From the NCBI RefSeq assembly GCF_014654785.1, contig NZ_BNBD01000025.1:1-42552 (forward strand): 42,552 bases of DNA, given 5' to 3'. The notes under the pieces were generated by a model, which worked only from the letters and a program-made list of their open reading frames with translations, was not told the DNA's origin and ran no database searches. A program made the position numbers and the translations under genes. The stretch is from Streptomyces mashuensis. GTDB lineage: Bacteria; Actinomycetota; Actinomycetes; Streptomycetales; Streptomycetaceae. Positions within the stretch are counted from its first letter, which is position 1. Every line of letters begins with the position of its first letter. Of the stretch, positions 7,662 to 15,239 are shown in pieces.

Positions 7662-10600
7662 TCACACGCGCGGCTTCTCCCGCATCTCGTACGTCGCGAT
7701 GACGTCGTCGACCTTGATGTCGTTGAAGTTGCCGAGGTTGATACCACCCTCGTAACCCTCGCGGATCTCGGTGACGTCGTCCTTGAAGCGACGCAGGCCC
7801 TCGATGGTGAGGTTCTCCGCGATGACCTTGCCGTCGCGGATGAGGCGCGCCTTGGTGTTGCGCTTGACCTCGCCGGAGCGGATGAGCACACCCGCGATGT
7901 TGCCCAGCTTGGACGAACGGAAGACCTCGCGGATCTCCGCCGTGCCGAGCTCGACCTCCTCGTACTCCGGCTTCAGCATGCCCTTCAGGGCCGCCTCGAT
8001 CTCCTCGATCGCCTGGTAGATGACCGAGTAGTACCGGACGTCGACGCCCTCGCGCTCGGCCATCTGCGTGGCACGGCCCTCGGCGCGGACGTTGAAGCCG
8101 ATGACGATCGCGTCGGAGCCGGACGCCAGGTTGATGTCGGTCTCCGTGACCGCACCGACGCCGCGGTGCAGCACCCGGATGTCGACCTCCTCGCCCACGT
8201 CGAGCTGGAGCAGGGAGGACTCCAGGGCCTCGACGGAACCGGACGCGTCGCCCTTGATGATGAGGTTGAGCTGCTGGACCTCGCCGGCCTTGAGCACCTT
8301 GTCGAGGTCCTCGAGGGACACCCTGCGGGTGCGCTTGGCGAAGGCGGCGTTGCGCTCGCGCGCAGCGCGCTTCTCGGCGATCTGGCGGGCGGTGCGGTCC
8401 TCGTCGACGACGAGGAAGCTGTCGCCCGCGCCCGGGACGTTGGTCAGACCCATGACGAGGACCGGGGTCGACGGACCCGCCTCGTCCAGCGTCTGGCCCT
8501 TGTCGTCGAGCATGGCCCGCACGCGGCCGTAGGCGTCGCCCACGACCATCGTGTCGCCGACGCGGAGGGTACCGCGCTGGACGAGGACGGTGGCCACGGC
8601 GCCGCGGCCGCGGTCGAGGTGGGCCTCGATCGCGATGCCCTGGGCGTCCTGCTCGGGGTTGGCCCGCAGGTCGAGGGCGGCGTCCGCGGTGAGGACGACG
8701 GCCTCGAGCAGCTTGTCGATGTTCAGGCCCTGCTTGGCGGAGATGTCGACGAACATCGTGTCGCCGCCGTACTCCTCGGCCACCAGGCCGTACTCGGTCA
8801 GCTGACCGCGCACCTTGGTCGGGTCCGCACCCTCGACGTCGATCTTGTTGACCGCGACGACGATCGGGACCTCGGCCGCCTTGGCGTGGTTGAGCGCCTC
8901 GACCGTCTGCGGCATGACGCCGTCGTTCGCCGCCACCACCAGGATGGCGATGTCGGTCGACTTCGCACCACGGGCACGCATGGCGGTGAACGCCTCGTGA
9001 CCCGGGGTGTCGATGAAGGTGATCCGGCGCTCTTCCTCGTTGACCTCGGTGGAGACCTGGTAGGCACCGATGTGCTGGGTGATGCCACCGGCCTCGCCCG
9101 CGACCACGTTGGTCTTGCGGATGGCGTCGAGCAGGCGGGTCTTGCCGTGGTCGACGTGACCCATGACCGTGACCACCGGCGGACGCGCGACGAGGAACTC
9201 CTCGCCGCCCTCGTTCTCGCCGAACTCGATGTCGAAGGACTCGAGCAGCTCGCGGTCCTCCTCCTCCGGGCTGACGATCTGAACCTGGTAGTTCATCTCG
9301 TCACCGAGGAGCTGCAGCGTCTCGTCGGAGACGGACTGCGTCGCGGTGACCATCTCGCCGAGGTTCATCATCACGGCGACGAGCGACGCCGGGTTGGCGT
9401 TGATCTTCTCCGCGAAGTCGGTGAGCGACGCACCACGCGACAGGCGAATGGTCTCGCCGTTGCCGCGCGGCAGCATCACGCCGCCGACCGACGGGGCCTG
9501 CATGGCCTCGTACTCCTGGCGACGCTGCCGCTTCGACTTGCGGCCACGACGCGCCGGACCGCCGGGACGGCCGAAGGCGCCCTGCGTGCCGCCACGGGCA
9601 CCCGGCCCACCGGGACGACCACCGAAGCCACCGGGACGACCGCCGAAGCCGCCGCCACCGCCGGCACCGGGGCCACCGCCACCGGGACGGCCGGCGAAAC
9701 CGCCGCCGCCACCCGGACGACCGCCGCCACCCGGACCGGCCGGACGGCCGGCGAAGCCGGGACGACCGCCGCCGCCACCGGGACGACCGGCGCCACCGGG
9801 ACGACCGGCACCGCCGGGGCCCGGACGCGGGCCGGCAGCCGGACGCTGCGGCATCATGCCCGGGTTCGGGCGGTTGCCCGCGGGGGCACCGGGACGCGGA
9901 GCGCCACCGGGAGCCTGCGGACGCGGCATGGAACCGGGGGTCGGACGGGGACCGCCCTGACCCTGCGGACGCGGGCCGCCACCGGGAGCCTGCGGACGCG
10001 GGCCACCGGGGCCGGCCTGGGGCCGGGGCGCCTGCGGACGCGGGGCCTGCGGACGGGCCATGCCCGTGGAGCCACCGGAGGTGAAGGGGTTGTTGCCCGG
10101 ACGGGGACCGGCCGGACGGCCACCCGGACGCGGGGCCGCCTGGCCCTGGCCGGGACGCTGGCCACGGCCGCCGTCACGCTGCTGACCGGCGGGGCCCGGA
10201 CGGGCGCCGGGGCGCGGGCCGGGGGCGCCGGCGGGCTTGGCCGCCGCGGCGGGCGCCGGCGGGGCCTGGAACTCCGGCTGCGCGGGGGCGACCGGGGCCG
10301 GCTTGGCGGGGGCCGCCGGGCCGGGCTTCGGGGCCGGACGCGGGCCGGGGGTGGGCGCGGCACCCGCGGGGGTGCCGGGCTTGGGGGTGGGGGCCGCGGC
10401 CGGCTTGGGGGCCGGGGCGGCGGGACGTGCCTGGGCGCCCGGAGTGGGGGCACCCGGCTTCGGCGGCGCAGCCTTGCGCGGCGCCGCGGGCTTCGCAGCG
10501 GTCTTACCGGTGCCGCCACCGGAACCCTGCAAAGCGTCGGTCAGCTTGCGGACGACCGGCGCCTCGATGGTCGAGGACGCCGAACGGACGAATTCACCAA

Positions 10601-10679
10601 GTTCTTGGAGCTTGGCCATGACGACCTTGCTCTCTACTCCGAACTCCTTGGCGAGTTCGTATACCCGGACCTTAGCCAC
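7662..10679 (-). CDS. infB: Translation initiation factor IF-2
   Basis: 1005 residues from GTG 10679 (product begins MAKVRVYELAKEFGVESK, the standard actinobacterial IF2 N-terminus); GGAG lies 5 bases upstream. The N-terminal IF2N helix domain is followed by a roughly 330-residue Pro/Ala/Gly/Arg linker with RPGG- and GGRPG-type repeats. The GTPase domain starts near residue 500: GHVDHGKT (G1), DTPGHEAF (G3), NKID (G4) and SAKQG (G5). The C-terminal beta-barrel domains end with the fMet-tRNA-binding part. IF2 delivers initiator tRNA to the 30S subunit and drives subunit joining. The leader upstream (10680-10828) is unusual and listed separately. The repeat-rich linker makes long antisense frames that are not genes. 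Confidence 0.97.
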   Translation of the reverse strand: MAKVRVYELAKEFGVESKVVMAKLQELGEFVRSASSTIEAPVVRKLTDALQGSGGGTGKTAAKPAAPRKAAPPKPGAPTPGAQARPAAPAPKPAAAPTPKPGTPAGAAPTPGPRPAPKPGPAAPAKPAPVAPAQPEFQAPPAPAAAAKPAGAPGPRPGARPGPAGQQRDGGRGQRPGQGQAAPRPGGRPAGPRPGNNPFTSGGSTGMARPQAPRPQAPRPQAGPGGPRPQAPGGGPRPQGQGGPRPTPGSMPRPQAPGGAPRPGAPAGNRPNPGMMPQRPAAGPRPGPGGAGRPGGAGRPGGGGGRPGFAGRPAGPGGGGRPGGGGGFAGRPGGGGPGAGGGGGFGGRPGGFGGRPGGPGARGGTQGAFGRPGGPARRGRKSKRQRRQEYEAMQAPSVGGVMLPRGNGETIRLSRGASLTDFAEKINANPASLVAVMMNLGEMVTATQSVSDETLQLLGDEMNYQVQIVSPEEEDRELLESFDIEFGENEGGEEFLVARPPVVTVMGHVDHGKTRLLDAIRKTNVVAGEAGGITQHIGAYQVSTEVNEEERRITFIDTPGHEAFTAMRARGAKSTDIAILVVAANDGVMPQTVEALNHAKAAEVPIVVAVNKIDVEGADPTKVRGQLTEYGLVAEEYGGDTMFVDISAKQGLNIDKLLEAVVLTADAALDLRANPEQDAQGIAIEAHLDRGRGAVATVLVQRGTLRVGDTMVVGDAYGRVRAMLDDKGQTLDEAGPSTPVLVMGLTNVPGAGDSFLVVDEDRTARQIAEKRAARERNAAFAKRTRRVSLEDLDKVLKAGEVQQLNLIIKGDASGSVEALESSLLQLDVGEEVDIRVLHRGVGAVTETDINLASGSDAIVIGFNVRAEGRATQMAEREGVDVRYYSVIYQAIEEIEAALKGMLKPEYEEVELGTAEIREVFRSSKLGNIAGVLIRSGEVKRNTKARLIRDGKVIAENLTIEGLRRFKDDVTEIREGYEGGINLGNFNDIKVDDVIATYEMREKPRV

Positions 10680-10775
10680 TTCGCTCCATTCTGGGTCCGG
10701 GGTGTCCACCGGACCGTCGCTACTTCATGGGCGTACTCATCGCGTACTCATCGAGTGCTCATCGCAATCTCGACC
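10672..10775 (-). promoter_or_regulatory. infB leader with chained micro-ORFs and a hairpin
   Basis: Read on the minus strand, an 11-bp repeat (GATGAGTACGC-like, 10731-10774) creates three overlapping micro-ORFs: ATG 10762 to TGA 10748 (MSTR), ATG 10751 to TGA 10737 (MSTR) and ATG 10740 to TAG 10720 (MSTPMK); each stop overlaps the next start as ATGA. Then comes a 7-bp hairpin, GGTCCGG (10694-10700) with CCGGACC (10709-10715), and a further micro-ORF ATG 10689 to TAA 10672 that overlaps the infB GTG in another frame. The arrangement is seen directly; a regulatory role is inference. Confidence 0.5.
10731..10774. repeat. Four 11-bp tandem repeats in the infB leader
   Basis: On the plus strand GCGTACTCATC occurs at 10731 and 10742 without change, then GAGTGCTCATC at 10753 and the weaker GCAATCTCGAC at 10764. 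The period is exactly 11 bp. Confidence 0.85.
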
Positions 10776-10828
10776 TACTTCCGACTCGCGAGGTACCTGA
10801 CCGCACGGTCACCCGTGCCGTTCTCTTC

Positions 10829-11134
10829 TTACGGTGTTGCCCGGCCGTGCCGGCGGTGCTCGTCGATCCGCTCGACGAACCGGCGCAGTTCCGCGGTGTC
10901 GAGCGGTCCCTGGACCCGGAGGGCCCTGGGGAACGCCCGGCGGCGTACCGCCAGATCGAGGCAGACCAGTGTGGGATGCACGGATGCACCCCGGCCGGGC
11001 AGCGTACCGCGAGGGTCGGGGACGCAGGCGTCCTCGATCACCACGGTGCGCAGCAGTTCGCCCTTGGCCGCTCGCTCCCGGCACCCCACACAGGTGCGCT
11101 CAGGGCATGCGCGGGCATGCGTCCGGCCAGACAC
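10829..11134 (-). CDS. ylxR: YlxR-family RNA-binding protein
   Basis: 101 residues. The N-terminal CPERTCVGCRERAAKGELLR motif is the hallmark of YlxR (DUF448), a small nucleic-acid-binding protein encoded between nusA and infB in most bacteria. In Bacillus, YlxR/RnpM has been linked to RNase P and transcription; the role here is inferred from that family. GTG start at 11134 with GGGGAGGT about 12 bases upstream. The TAGACT just upstream of the start could be a -10 box, but a -35 partner is not evident. It is 314 bp from nusA, a much wider gap than usual, and 149 bp ahead of infB. Confidence 0.92.
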   Translation of the reverse strand: MSGRTHARACPERTCVGCRERAAKGELLRTVVIEDACVPDPRGTLPGRGASVHPTLVCLDLAVRRRAFPRALRVQGPLDTAELRRFVERIDEHRRHGRATP

Positions 11135-11448
11135 TGATTAAGTCTACCTCCCCACACGGACCTCACCCCTTCGGGGCACAGGTCGTGCGCGTATACGTTT
11201 CGGCCATGATCGGCCTGCTGACAGCGGCCCCGGAACACCATTCTGCGGGTCCCGGGGCCAGGGGTTCCATCGGTTTTCTGCCGATGTGCCGTCGTTGTTC
11301 CGGCGGCGTTCCGGCAGCGTTCCGGTGGTGGCCGGCGACCGACCACCGCAGTCGGCGGGCCGGGTGGCGGCTCGGGGCGGGCGCTGGGGCGCCTGTACGC
11401 GCCCCCCGCCGCTCCGATACGCCGCCCGGTGCGCCGTACGCGTGCGGC
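11135..11448. other. 314-bp gap between nusA and ylxR: repeats, no gene seen
   Basis: No credible coding frame or RNA gene was found. The gap holds three GTTCCGG copies at 11-bp spacing (11297, 11308, 11319), an inverted copy inside CCCCGGAACACC (11228-11239), a small hairpin CATCGG/CCGATG (11268-11286 region) and a CCCC-TTC-GGGG hairpin near 11168-11178 on the ylxR side. It probably contains nusA 3' end signals and a promoter for ylxR-infB, but I cannot place a convincing -35/-10 pair. Confidence 0.6.
11297..11325. repeat. Three GTTCCGG repeats with 11-bp period
   Basis: GTTCCGG begins at 11297, 11308 and 11319; the repeat unit is GTTCCGGYRGY-like. The same heptamer clusters upstream of ispG's neighbour at 16756-16829, and GTTCCGGCAGC recurs identically at 13078-13088. 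Confidence 0.85.
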
Positions 11449-12447
11449 TCAGCCGGCCTGGCCGGCGGGCTGCTGCTCGGTGTCCGGGCGGATGTCGATC
11501 CGCCAGCCGGTCAGCCTGGCCGCGAGCCGGGCGTTCTGCCCCTCCTTGCCGATGGCGAGGGAGAGCTGGTAGTCGGGCACGGTCACCCGCGCCGAGCGGG
11601 CCGCCAGGTCGACGATCTCGACCTTGCTCACCCGGGCGGGGGACAGAGCGTGGGCCACCAGCTCGGCGGGGTCGTCCGACCAGTCCACGATGTCGATCTT
11701 CTCGCCGTTCAGCTCGGCCATGACCGCGCGCACCCGGCCGCCCATCGGGCCGATGCAGGCGCCCTTGGCGTTGAGGCCGGAACGGGTCGACCGGACGGCG
11801 ATCTTGGTGCGGTGACCGGCCTCACGGGCGATGGCGGCGATCTCCACCGAACCGTCCGCGATCTCCGGCACCTCCATGGCGAAGAGCTTCTTCACCAGGT
11901 TGGGGTGGGTGCGCGAGAGCGTCACGGACGGGCCGCGCACGCCCTTGGCGACCCGCACCACGTAGGTGCGCAGGCGGGTGCCGTGCTTGTACTCCTCGCC
12001 GGGGACCTGCTCCTGCACCGGCAGGATGGCCTCCAGCTTCCCGATGTCGACCAGGACGTTCTTCGGGTCCTTGCCCTGCTGCACGACGCCCGCGACGACG
12101 TCGCCCTCGCGGCCGGCGAACTCACCGAAAGTGATCTCGTCCTCGGCGTCGCGCAGACGCTGGAGGATGACCTGCTTGGCGGTGGTCGCGGCGATCCGGC
12201 CGAAGCCGGACGGCGTGTCGTCGAACTCGCGGGCCTCCTGGCCCTCGGGGACGTCCTGCGGGTCCTCCTTGGCCCACACCGTCACATGACCGGTCTTCCG
12301 GTCCAGCTCCACCCGGGCGCGCTTCCGGCTGCCCTCGGTGCGGTGGTAGGCGATGAGGAGGGCCGACTCGATCGCTTCGACCAGCAGGTCGAAGGAGATC
12401 TCCTTCTCCCGGACCAGACCCCGCAGGGCACTCATGTCGATGTCCAC
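11449..12447 (-). CDS. nusA: Transcription termination/antitermination factor NusA
   Basis: 332 residues, the short actinobacterial form without the C-terminal acidic repeats of E. coli NusA. Order: N-terminal RNA-polymerase-binding domain (MSALRGLVREKEISFDLLVEAIESALL), S1 domain (roughly 105-185), then two KH domains (IGPMGGRVRAVMAELNGEKIDIV; LAIGKEGQNARLAARLTGW). It modulates pausing, termination and rRNA antitermination. GTG at 12447 is preferred because AGGAGG lies 9-10 bases upstream; the in-frame ATG at 12435 would be too far. The rimP stop is 2 bp before the start, so the two are co-transcribed. Confidence 0.97.
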   Translation of the reverse strand: MDIDMSALRGLVREKEISFDLLVEAIESALLIAYHRTEGSRKRARVELDRKTGHVTVWAKEDPQDVPEGQEAREFDDTPSGFGRIAATTAKQVILQRLRDAEDEITFGEFAGREGDVVAGVVQQGKDPKNVLVDIGKLEAILPVQEQVPGEEYKHGTRLRTYVVRVAKGVRGPSVTLSRTHPNLVKKLFAMEVPEIADGSVEIAAIAREAGHRTKIAVRSTRSGLNAKGACIGPMGGRVRAVMAELNGEKIDIVDWSDDPAELVAHALSPARVSKVEIVDLAARSARVTVPDYQLSLAIGKEGQNARLAARLTGWRIDIRPDTEQQPAGQAG

Positions 12448-12449
12448 GG

Positions 12450-13013
12450 CTACGCCTCCTCCTGAATCTCGTGGGACTGAATCTCGTCGGACTCGTCTAC
12501 GGCTTCTTCTACGGCTTCGTCTTCGGCCGGTGCGCCGGCCTTGCGGTTGAACTCGATCTCCACACGTGCCTTCGCGATCTCCGCGAAGGCCAGCCGCCGG
12601 GAGGTGGCCTTGCGGCCCTTCACGCCGGGGACCTCGAGGTCCAGCCCCTCGTCGTCGACGGAGACGATCCGGGCGACGAGCTCGCCGCCCGCGGACAGCT
12701 GGAACCGCACCAGGCGCCCGGTGGCCCGGACGTAGTGACGGTGCTGGGTCAGCGGCCGGTCGGCGCCGGGCGAGGTGACCTCGAGAACGTAGGGGGCCCC
12801 GCCCATGACGTCGGTCTCGTCGAGGAGGGCGGAGACGTCGCGGCTGAGGTCCGCGCAGGTGTCCAGCTGAACGCCCGCGTCGGAGTCCACCACGACGCGC
12901 AGCACACGCCGCTTTCCGGCCGGCGTCACCTCGACCTCTTCCAGGTCCAGCTCCCGCGCGCTCACGAGAGGGGCCAGCAGCTCGCGCAGCCGCTCGCTCT
13001 GGGTGGTGCTCAT
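12450..13013 (-). CDS. rimP: Ribosome maturation factor RimP
   Basis: 187 residues, first gene of the nusA-infB operon. RimP assists 30S subunit assembly. The N-terminal domain includes LDLEEVEVTPAGKRRVLRVVVD and the SPGADRPL motif; the C-terminal SH3-like domain is followed by an acidic tail of about 35 residues (EDEAVEEAVDESDE) typical of actinomycetes. ATG at 13013 with GAGGAG about 9 bases upstream. It is divergent from the lipoprotein gene at 13206, so the operon promoter must lie in 13014-13205. Confidence 0.95.
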   Translation of the reverse strand: MSTTQSERLRELLAPLVSARELDLEEVEVTPAGKRRVLRVVVDSDAGVQLDTCADLSRDVSALLDETDVMGGAPYVLEVTSPGADRPLTQHRHYVRATGRLVRFQLSAGGELVARIVSVDDEGLDLEVPGVKGRKATSRRLAFAEIAKARVEIEFNRKAGAPAEDEAVEEAVDESDEIQSHEIQEEA

Positions 13014-13159
13014 CCGGGTGACTCCTCGGCCGCGTGTGCTGTTGTGGGAAAGTCGCGTGTCAGGTCAAAGCCTATCCGTTCCGGCAGCCGGCTGACGATT
13101 CGGTGCCCGGTGCCCGGCCGGCGGGGCGCCCGCCGGTACGCTCGGCCGGGCTGATCACC

Positions 13160-13193
13160 GAGACCGCGGCGAGAACCGCGGCGAGACCGTGGC
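13160..13193. repeat. Three 11-12 bp tandem repeats between rimP and the lipoprotein gene
   Basis: GAGACCGCGGC (13160-13170), GAGAACCGCGGC (13171-13182) and GAGACCGTGGC (13183-13193) run directly into the ribosome-binding region GAGAAGAGGA of the following plus-strand gene, so they lie in its leader. Confidence 0.8.
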
Positions 13194-13205
13194 GAGAAGA
13201 GGAAC

Positions 13206-13751
13206 GTGCCGCTCACGACGACGACGCGGGCCGCCGGACCAGCGCCGGGCCCGCGCAGACGCAGCGTACTGGCCGGCGGCGCGGCCGGCCTGCTCGCCGC
13301 CGGCGCCCCGGTGCTGACGGGTTGTTCCTCCGGCGGGCGCGGCGACACGCGGGCGGCCGGGGACGAACGCCGCGCCCGGGAGCGGCAGGCCCTCGCGTCG
13401 GCGGAGCTGCTGCGGTGGTACGACGCCACGCTCGCCGCCCACCCGGACCTCGCGCCGCGGCTCGCGCCCCTGCGCGAGGAGGTCGCCCGTCACACGGCGG
13501 CCTTCCGCCCACAGGCGGCCTCCCCGGCGTCCCCCTCCCCCGAGGCCCCCTCCCCCACGCCGTCCGGCGGCCCGTCGGTGCCCGGCGACCCGAAGGCGGC
13601 GCTGGCCGCGCTCGCCGACGCCGAGCGGCGCACCGCCGAGGCGCGCACCGCGGCCCTGGCCTCCGCCACTCCACAGCTGGCCCGGCTCCTGGCGTCGGTC
13701 GCGGCGGCCGGTGCGGCCCACGCGTACCTGCTCACCGGAGGTGAGGCATGA
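13206..13751 (+). CDS. Tat-type lipoprotein, helical, unknown function
   Basis: 181 residues from GTG 13206 (AGAGGA just upstream). The N-terminus carries a twin-arginine motif (RRRSVL, residues 17-22), a hydrophobic stretch, and a lipobox VLTGC with Cys40, so the mature protein should be lipid-anchored outside the membrane after folding in the cytoplasm. The mature part is two long Ala/Arg/Glu helix pairs (about 52-100 and 128-178) joined by a Pro/Ser linker, compatible with a four-helix bundle. It overlaps the next gene by 4 bp (ATGA), which implies coupled expression with the ferritin-like DUF4439 protein. Function unknown; Tat export suggests a cofactor or pre-folded partner. Confidence 0.8.
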   Translation: MPLTTTTRAAGPAPGPRRRSVLAGGAAGLLAAGAPVLTGCSSGGRGDTRAAGDERRARERQALASAELLRWYDATLAAHPDLAPRLAPLREEVARHTAAFRPQAASPASPSPEAPSPTPSGGPSVPGDPKAALAALADAERRTAEARTAALASATPQLARLLASVAAAGAAHAYLLTGGEA

Positions 13752-14200
13752 CGGCCGTCCCCCGCCGGGCCCCGTCGGACCGCCGGGCCGTCCTGGCCGC
13801 GGCGCAGGCGGCGCTCGCCGCCGAGCACGCCACTGTCTACGGCTACGGGGTCGTGGGCGCGCGCGCCGACGACGCGCGCACCGGCGAGGCGCAGGAGGCG
13901 TACGACGCGCACCGCGCGCGCCGGGACGCGCTGACCCGCGCGGTCCGTGACCTGGGCGGCGAGCCGGAGGCCGCGGCGGCCGCGTACGCGCTGCCGTTCC
14001 CGGTCTCGGACGCGGCGGCCGCGGTGCGGCTGGCGGCGGAGCTGGAGCGGCGGCTCGCCGCCGTCTATGCCGACCTGGTGGGGGCCTCGGACGGCGGTCT
14101 GCGGGCGGAGGCGGCGGCGGGGCTGCGCGAGGCCGCAGTGCGCGCGGTGCGGTGGAGCGGCGGCAGCGTAGCCTTCCCTGGGCTCCCCGACCGGGCCTGA
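13748..14200 (+). CDS. Ferritin-like DUF4439 protein
   Basis: 150 residues, all helical. The motifs AALAAEHATVYGYGVVGAR (about 22-40) and AYDAHRARRDAL (about 51-62) match the DUF4439 ferritin-like four-helix bundle family, with Glu/His residues placed as possible metal ligands. No signal peptide, so it would be cytoplasmic unless it is carried out by the preceding Tat lipoprotein. Translationally coupled to that gene (ATGA overlap). The pair lies back-to-back with rimP-nusA. Biochemical role not known to me. Confidence 0.82.
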   Translation: MTAVPRRAPSDRRAVLAAAQAALAAEHATVYGYGVVGARADDARTGEAQEAYDAHRARRDALTRAVRDLGGEPEAAAAAYALPFPVSDAAAAVRLAAELERRLAAVYADLVGASDGGLRAEAAAGLREAAVRAVRWSGGSVAFPGLPDRA

Positions 14201-14226
14201 GCTTCCCGGACGCGCGGGAATCGCAA

Positions 14227-14260
14227 CACGAGACGGCGCACGAGACGGCGTACGAGACGG
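14227..14260. repeat. Three 12-bp tandem repeats in the leader of the APH-like gene
   Basis: CACGAGACGGCG occurs at 14227 and 14239 unchanged, then TACGAGACGG at 14251. The array ends 18 bp before the ATG at 14279, so the GGAAG ribosome-binding region directly follows it. Confidence 0.85.
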
Positions 14261-14278
14261 AAGGACGGTCCACGGAAG

Positions 14279-15211
14279 ATGGCCGGCACGCACGACCTCC
14301 TCGAACCGCCGCGGCGGCTGGCGAGGACCCTGGCCTCGGACCCGTCCTTCGGCCCCGCGCAGCGCGCGTGGCTCGACGCGCTCCCGGACCACACGCACGA
14401 GTGCCTGGCCCGCTGGGACCTGACACCCGAACGGGTACAACTGCCGGGCGGCCGCGCCAGCTTGATGGTGCTCGTCCGCACGGCCGACGGCACCCCGGCG
14501 GCCCTCAAACTGGCGCCGCCCGGCACGACGACCGCCCTGGAGCACGCGGCGCTGGCGCACTGGAACGGCCTGGGCGCGGTGCGCCCGCTGCGGGTCGACG
14601 CGGAGGCGGGCGCGCTGCTGCTGGAGCGGCTGCACGGCGGCATCAGCCTGCGGTCGCTGGCGGAGCCCAAGGCGCAGCTGGAGGCGGCGGCGACGGTGCA
14701 GCGCCTGTGGGTGCCGCCGGCCGAGGGCCATCCCTTCCCCACCGTCGCGGAGCACACGGCGGTGCTGGCCGGGCGGCTCCGGGAGTGGGCGGGGCAGCCG
14801 TGGGCGGCCGACGCGCGGGCCGTGACCGAGGAGGCGCTGGAGCTGCGCGAGGCGCTGACCGCCGAGGTCCCCGAGCCGCCGGTGCTGCTGCACGGCGAGT
14901 ACGAGGAGGGCACCGTCCTGGCGGGCGAGCGGGCGCCGTGGCTGGCGGTGGGGCCGCGCCCGCTGGCCGGCGAGCGCGCGTACGACCTGGCCTGGCTGGT
15001 GCGCGACCGGCTGGACACGCTGATGGCGTCGCCGGGTGCCGCTGCGGCGGCGCGGCGGCGCGTCGCGCGGCTGGCGGACTCGCTGGAGGTGGACGCGGAC
15101 CGGCTGCGGGGCTGGACGCTGTTCCGCACGGCCGAGGCGGGCGTGCACGCCCTGGCGGCGGGCCTGCCCCGGCGGGGCGAGCTGCTGCTGGAGTTCGCGG
15201 GGCTGCTGTAG
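14279..15211 (+). CDS. APH(6)/aminoglycoside-phosphotransferase-fold pseudokinase
   Basis: 310 residues with the layout of the aminoglycoside/hydroxyurea kinase family. An N-lobe ALKLAPPG motif (about 75-82) keeps the ATP-binding Lys. The catalytic loop, normally HGDLHHGN, reads HGEYEEGT (205-212): the catalytic Asp is Glu207 and the metal-binding Asn is Thr212. The metal Asp of the usual W-x-AIDPKG reads WLAVGPRP (221-228), i.e. Gly225. The end ERAYDLAWLVRDRLD is intact. All three catalytic positions are changed, so phosphotransfer is doubtful, and an antibiotic-resistance label would be misleading. It may bind a ligand or be a scaffold. The gene follows the ferritin-like gene by 78 bp on the same strand. 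Confidence 0.82.
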   Translation: MAGTHDLLEPPRRLARTLASDPSFGPAQRAWLDALPDHTHECLARWDLTPERVQLPGGRASLMVLVRTADGTPAALKLAPPGTTTALEHAALAHWNGLGAVRPLRVDAEAGALLLERLHGGISLRSLAEPKAQLEAAATVQRLWVPPAEGHPFPTVAEHTAVLAGRLREWAGQPWAADARAVTEEALELREALTAEVPEPPVLLHGEYEEGTVLAGERAPWLAVGPRPLAGERAYDLAWLVRDRLDTLMASPGAAAAARRRVARLADSLEVDADRLRGWTLFRTAEAGVHALAAGLPRRGELLLEFAGLL

Positions 15212-15239
15212 GGGCTGCTCGCCGTAGGAGCTCCGCGCC

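Noticed and set aside
7251..11141. Plus-strand open frame of about 1300 codons opposite infB
   Set aside because: Low-complexity shadow of the IF2 linker and GTPase; the minus strand encodes clear IF2 motifs.
14279..15211. Aminoglycoside or hydroxyurea resistance gene
   Set aside because: The catalytic Asp, Asn and metal Asp are replaced, so a resistance function is not supported.
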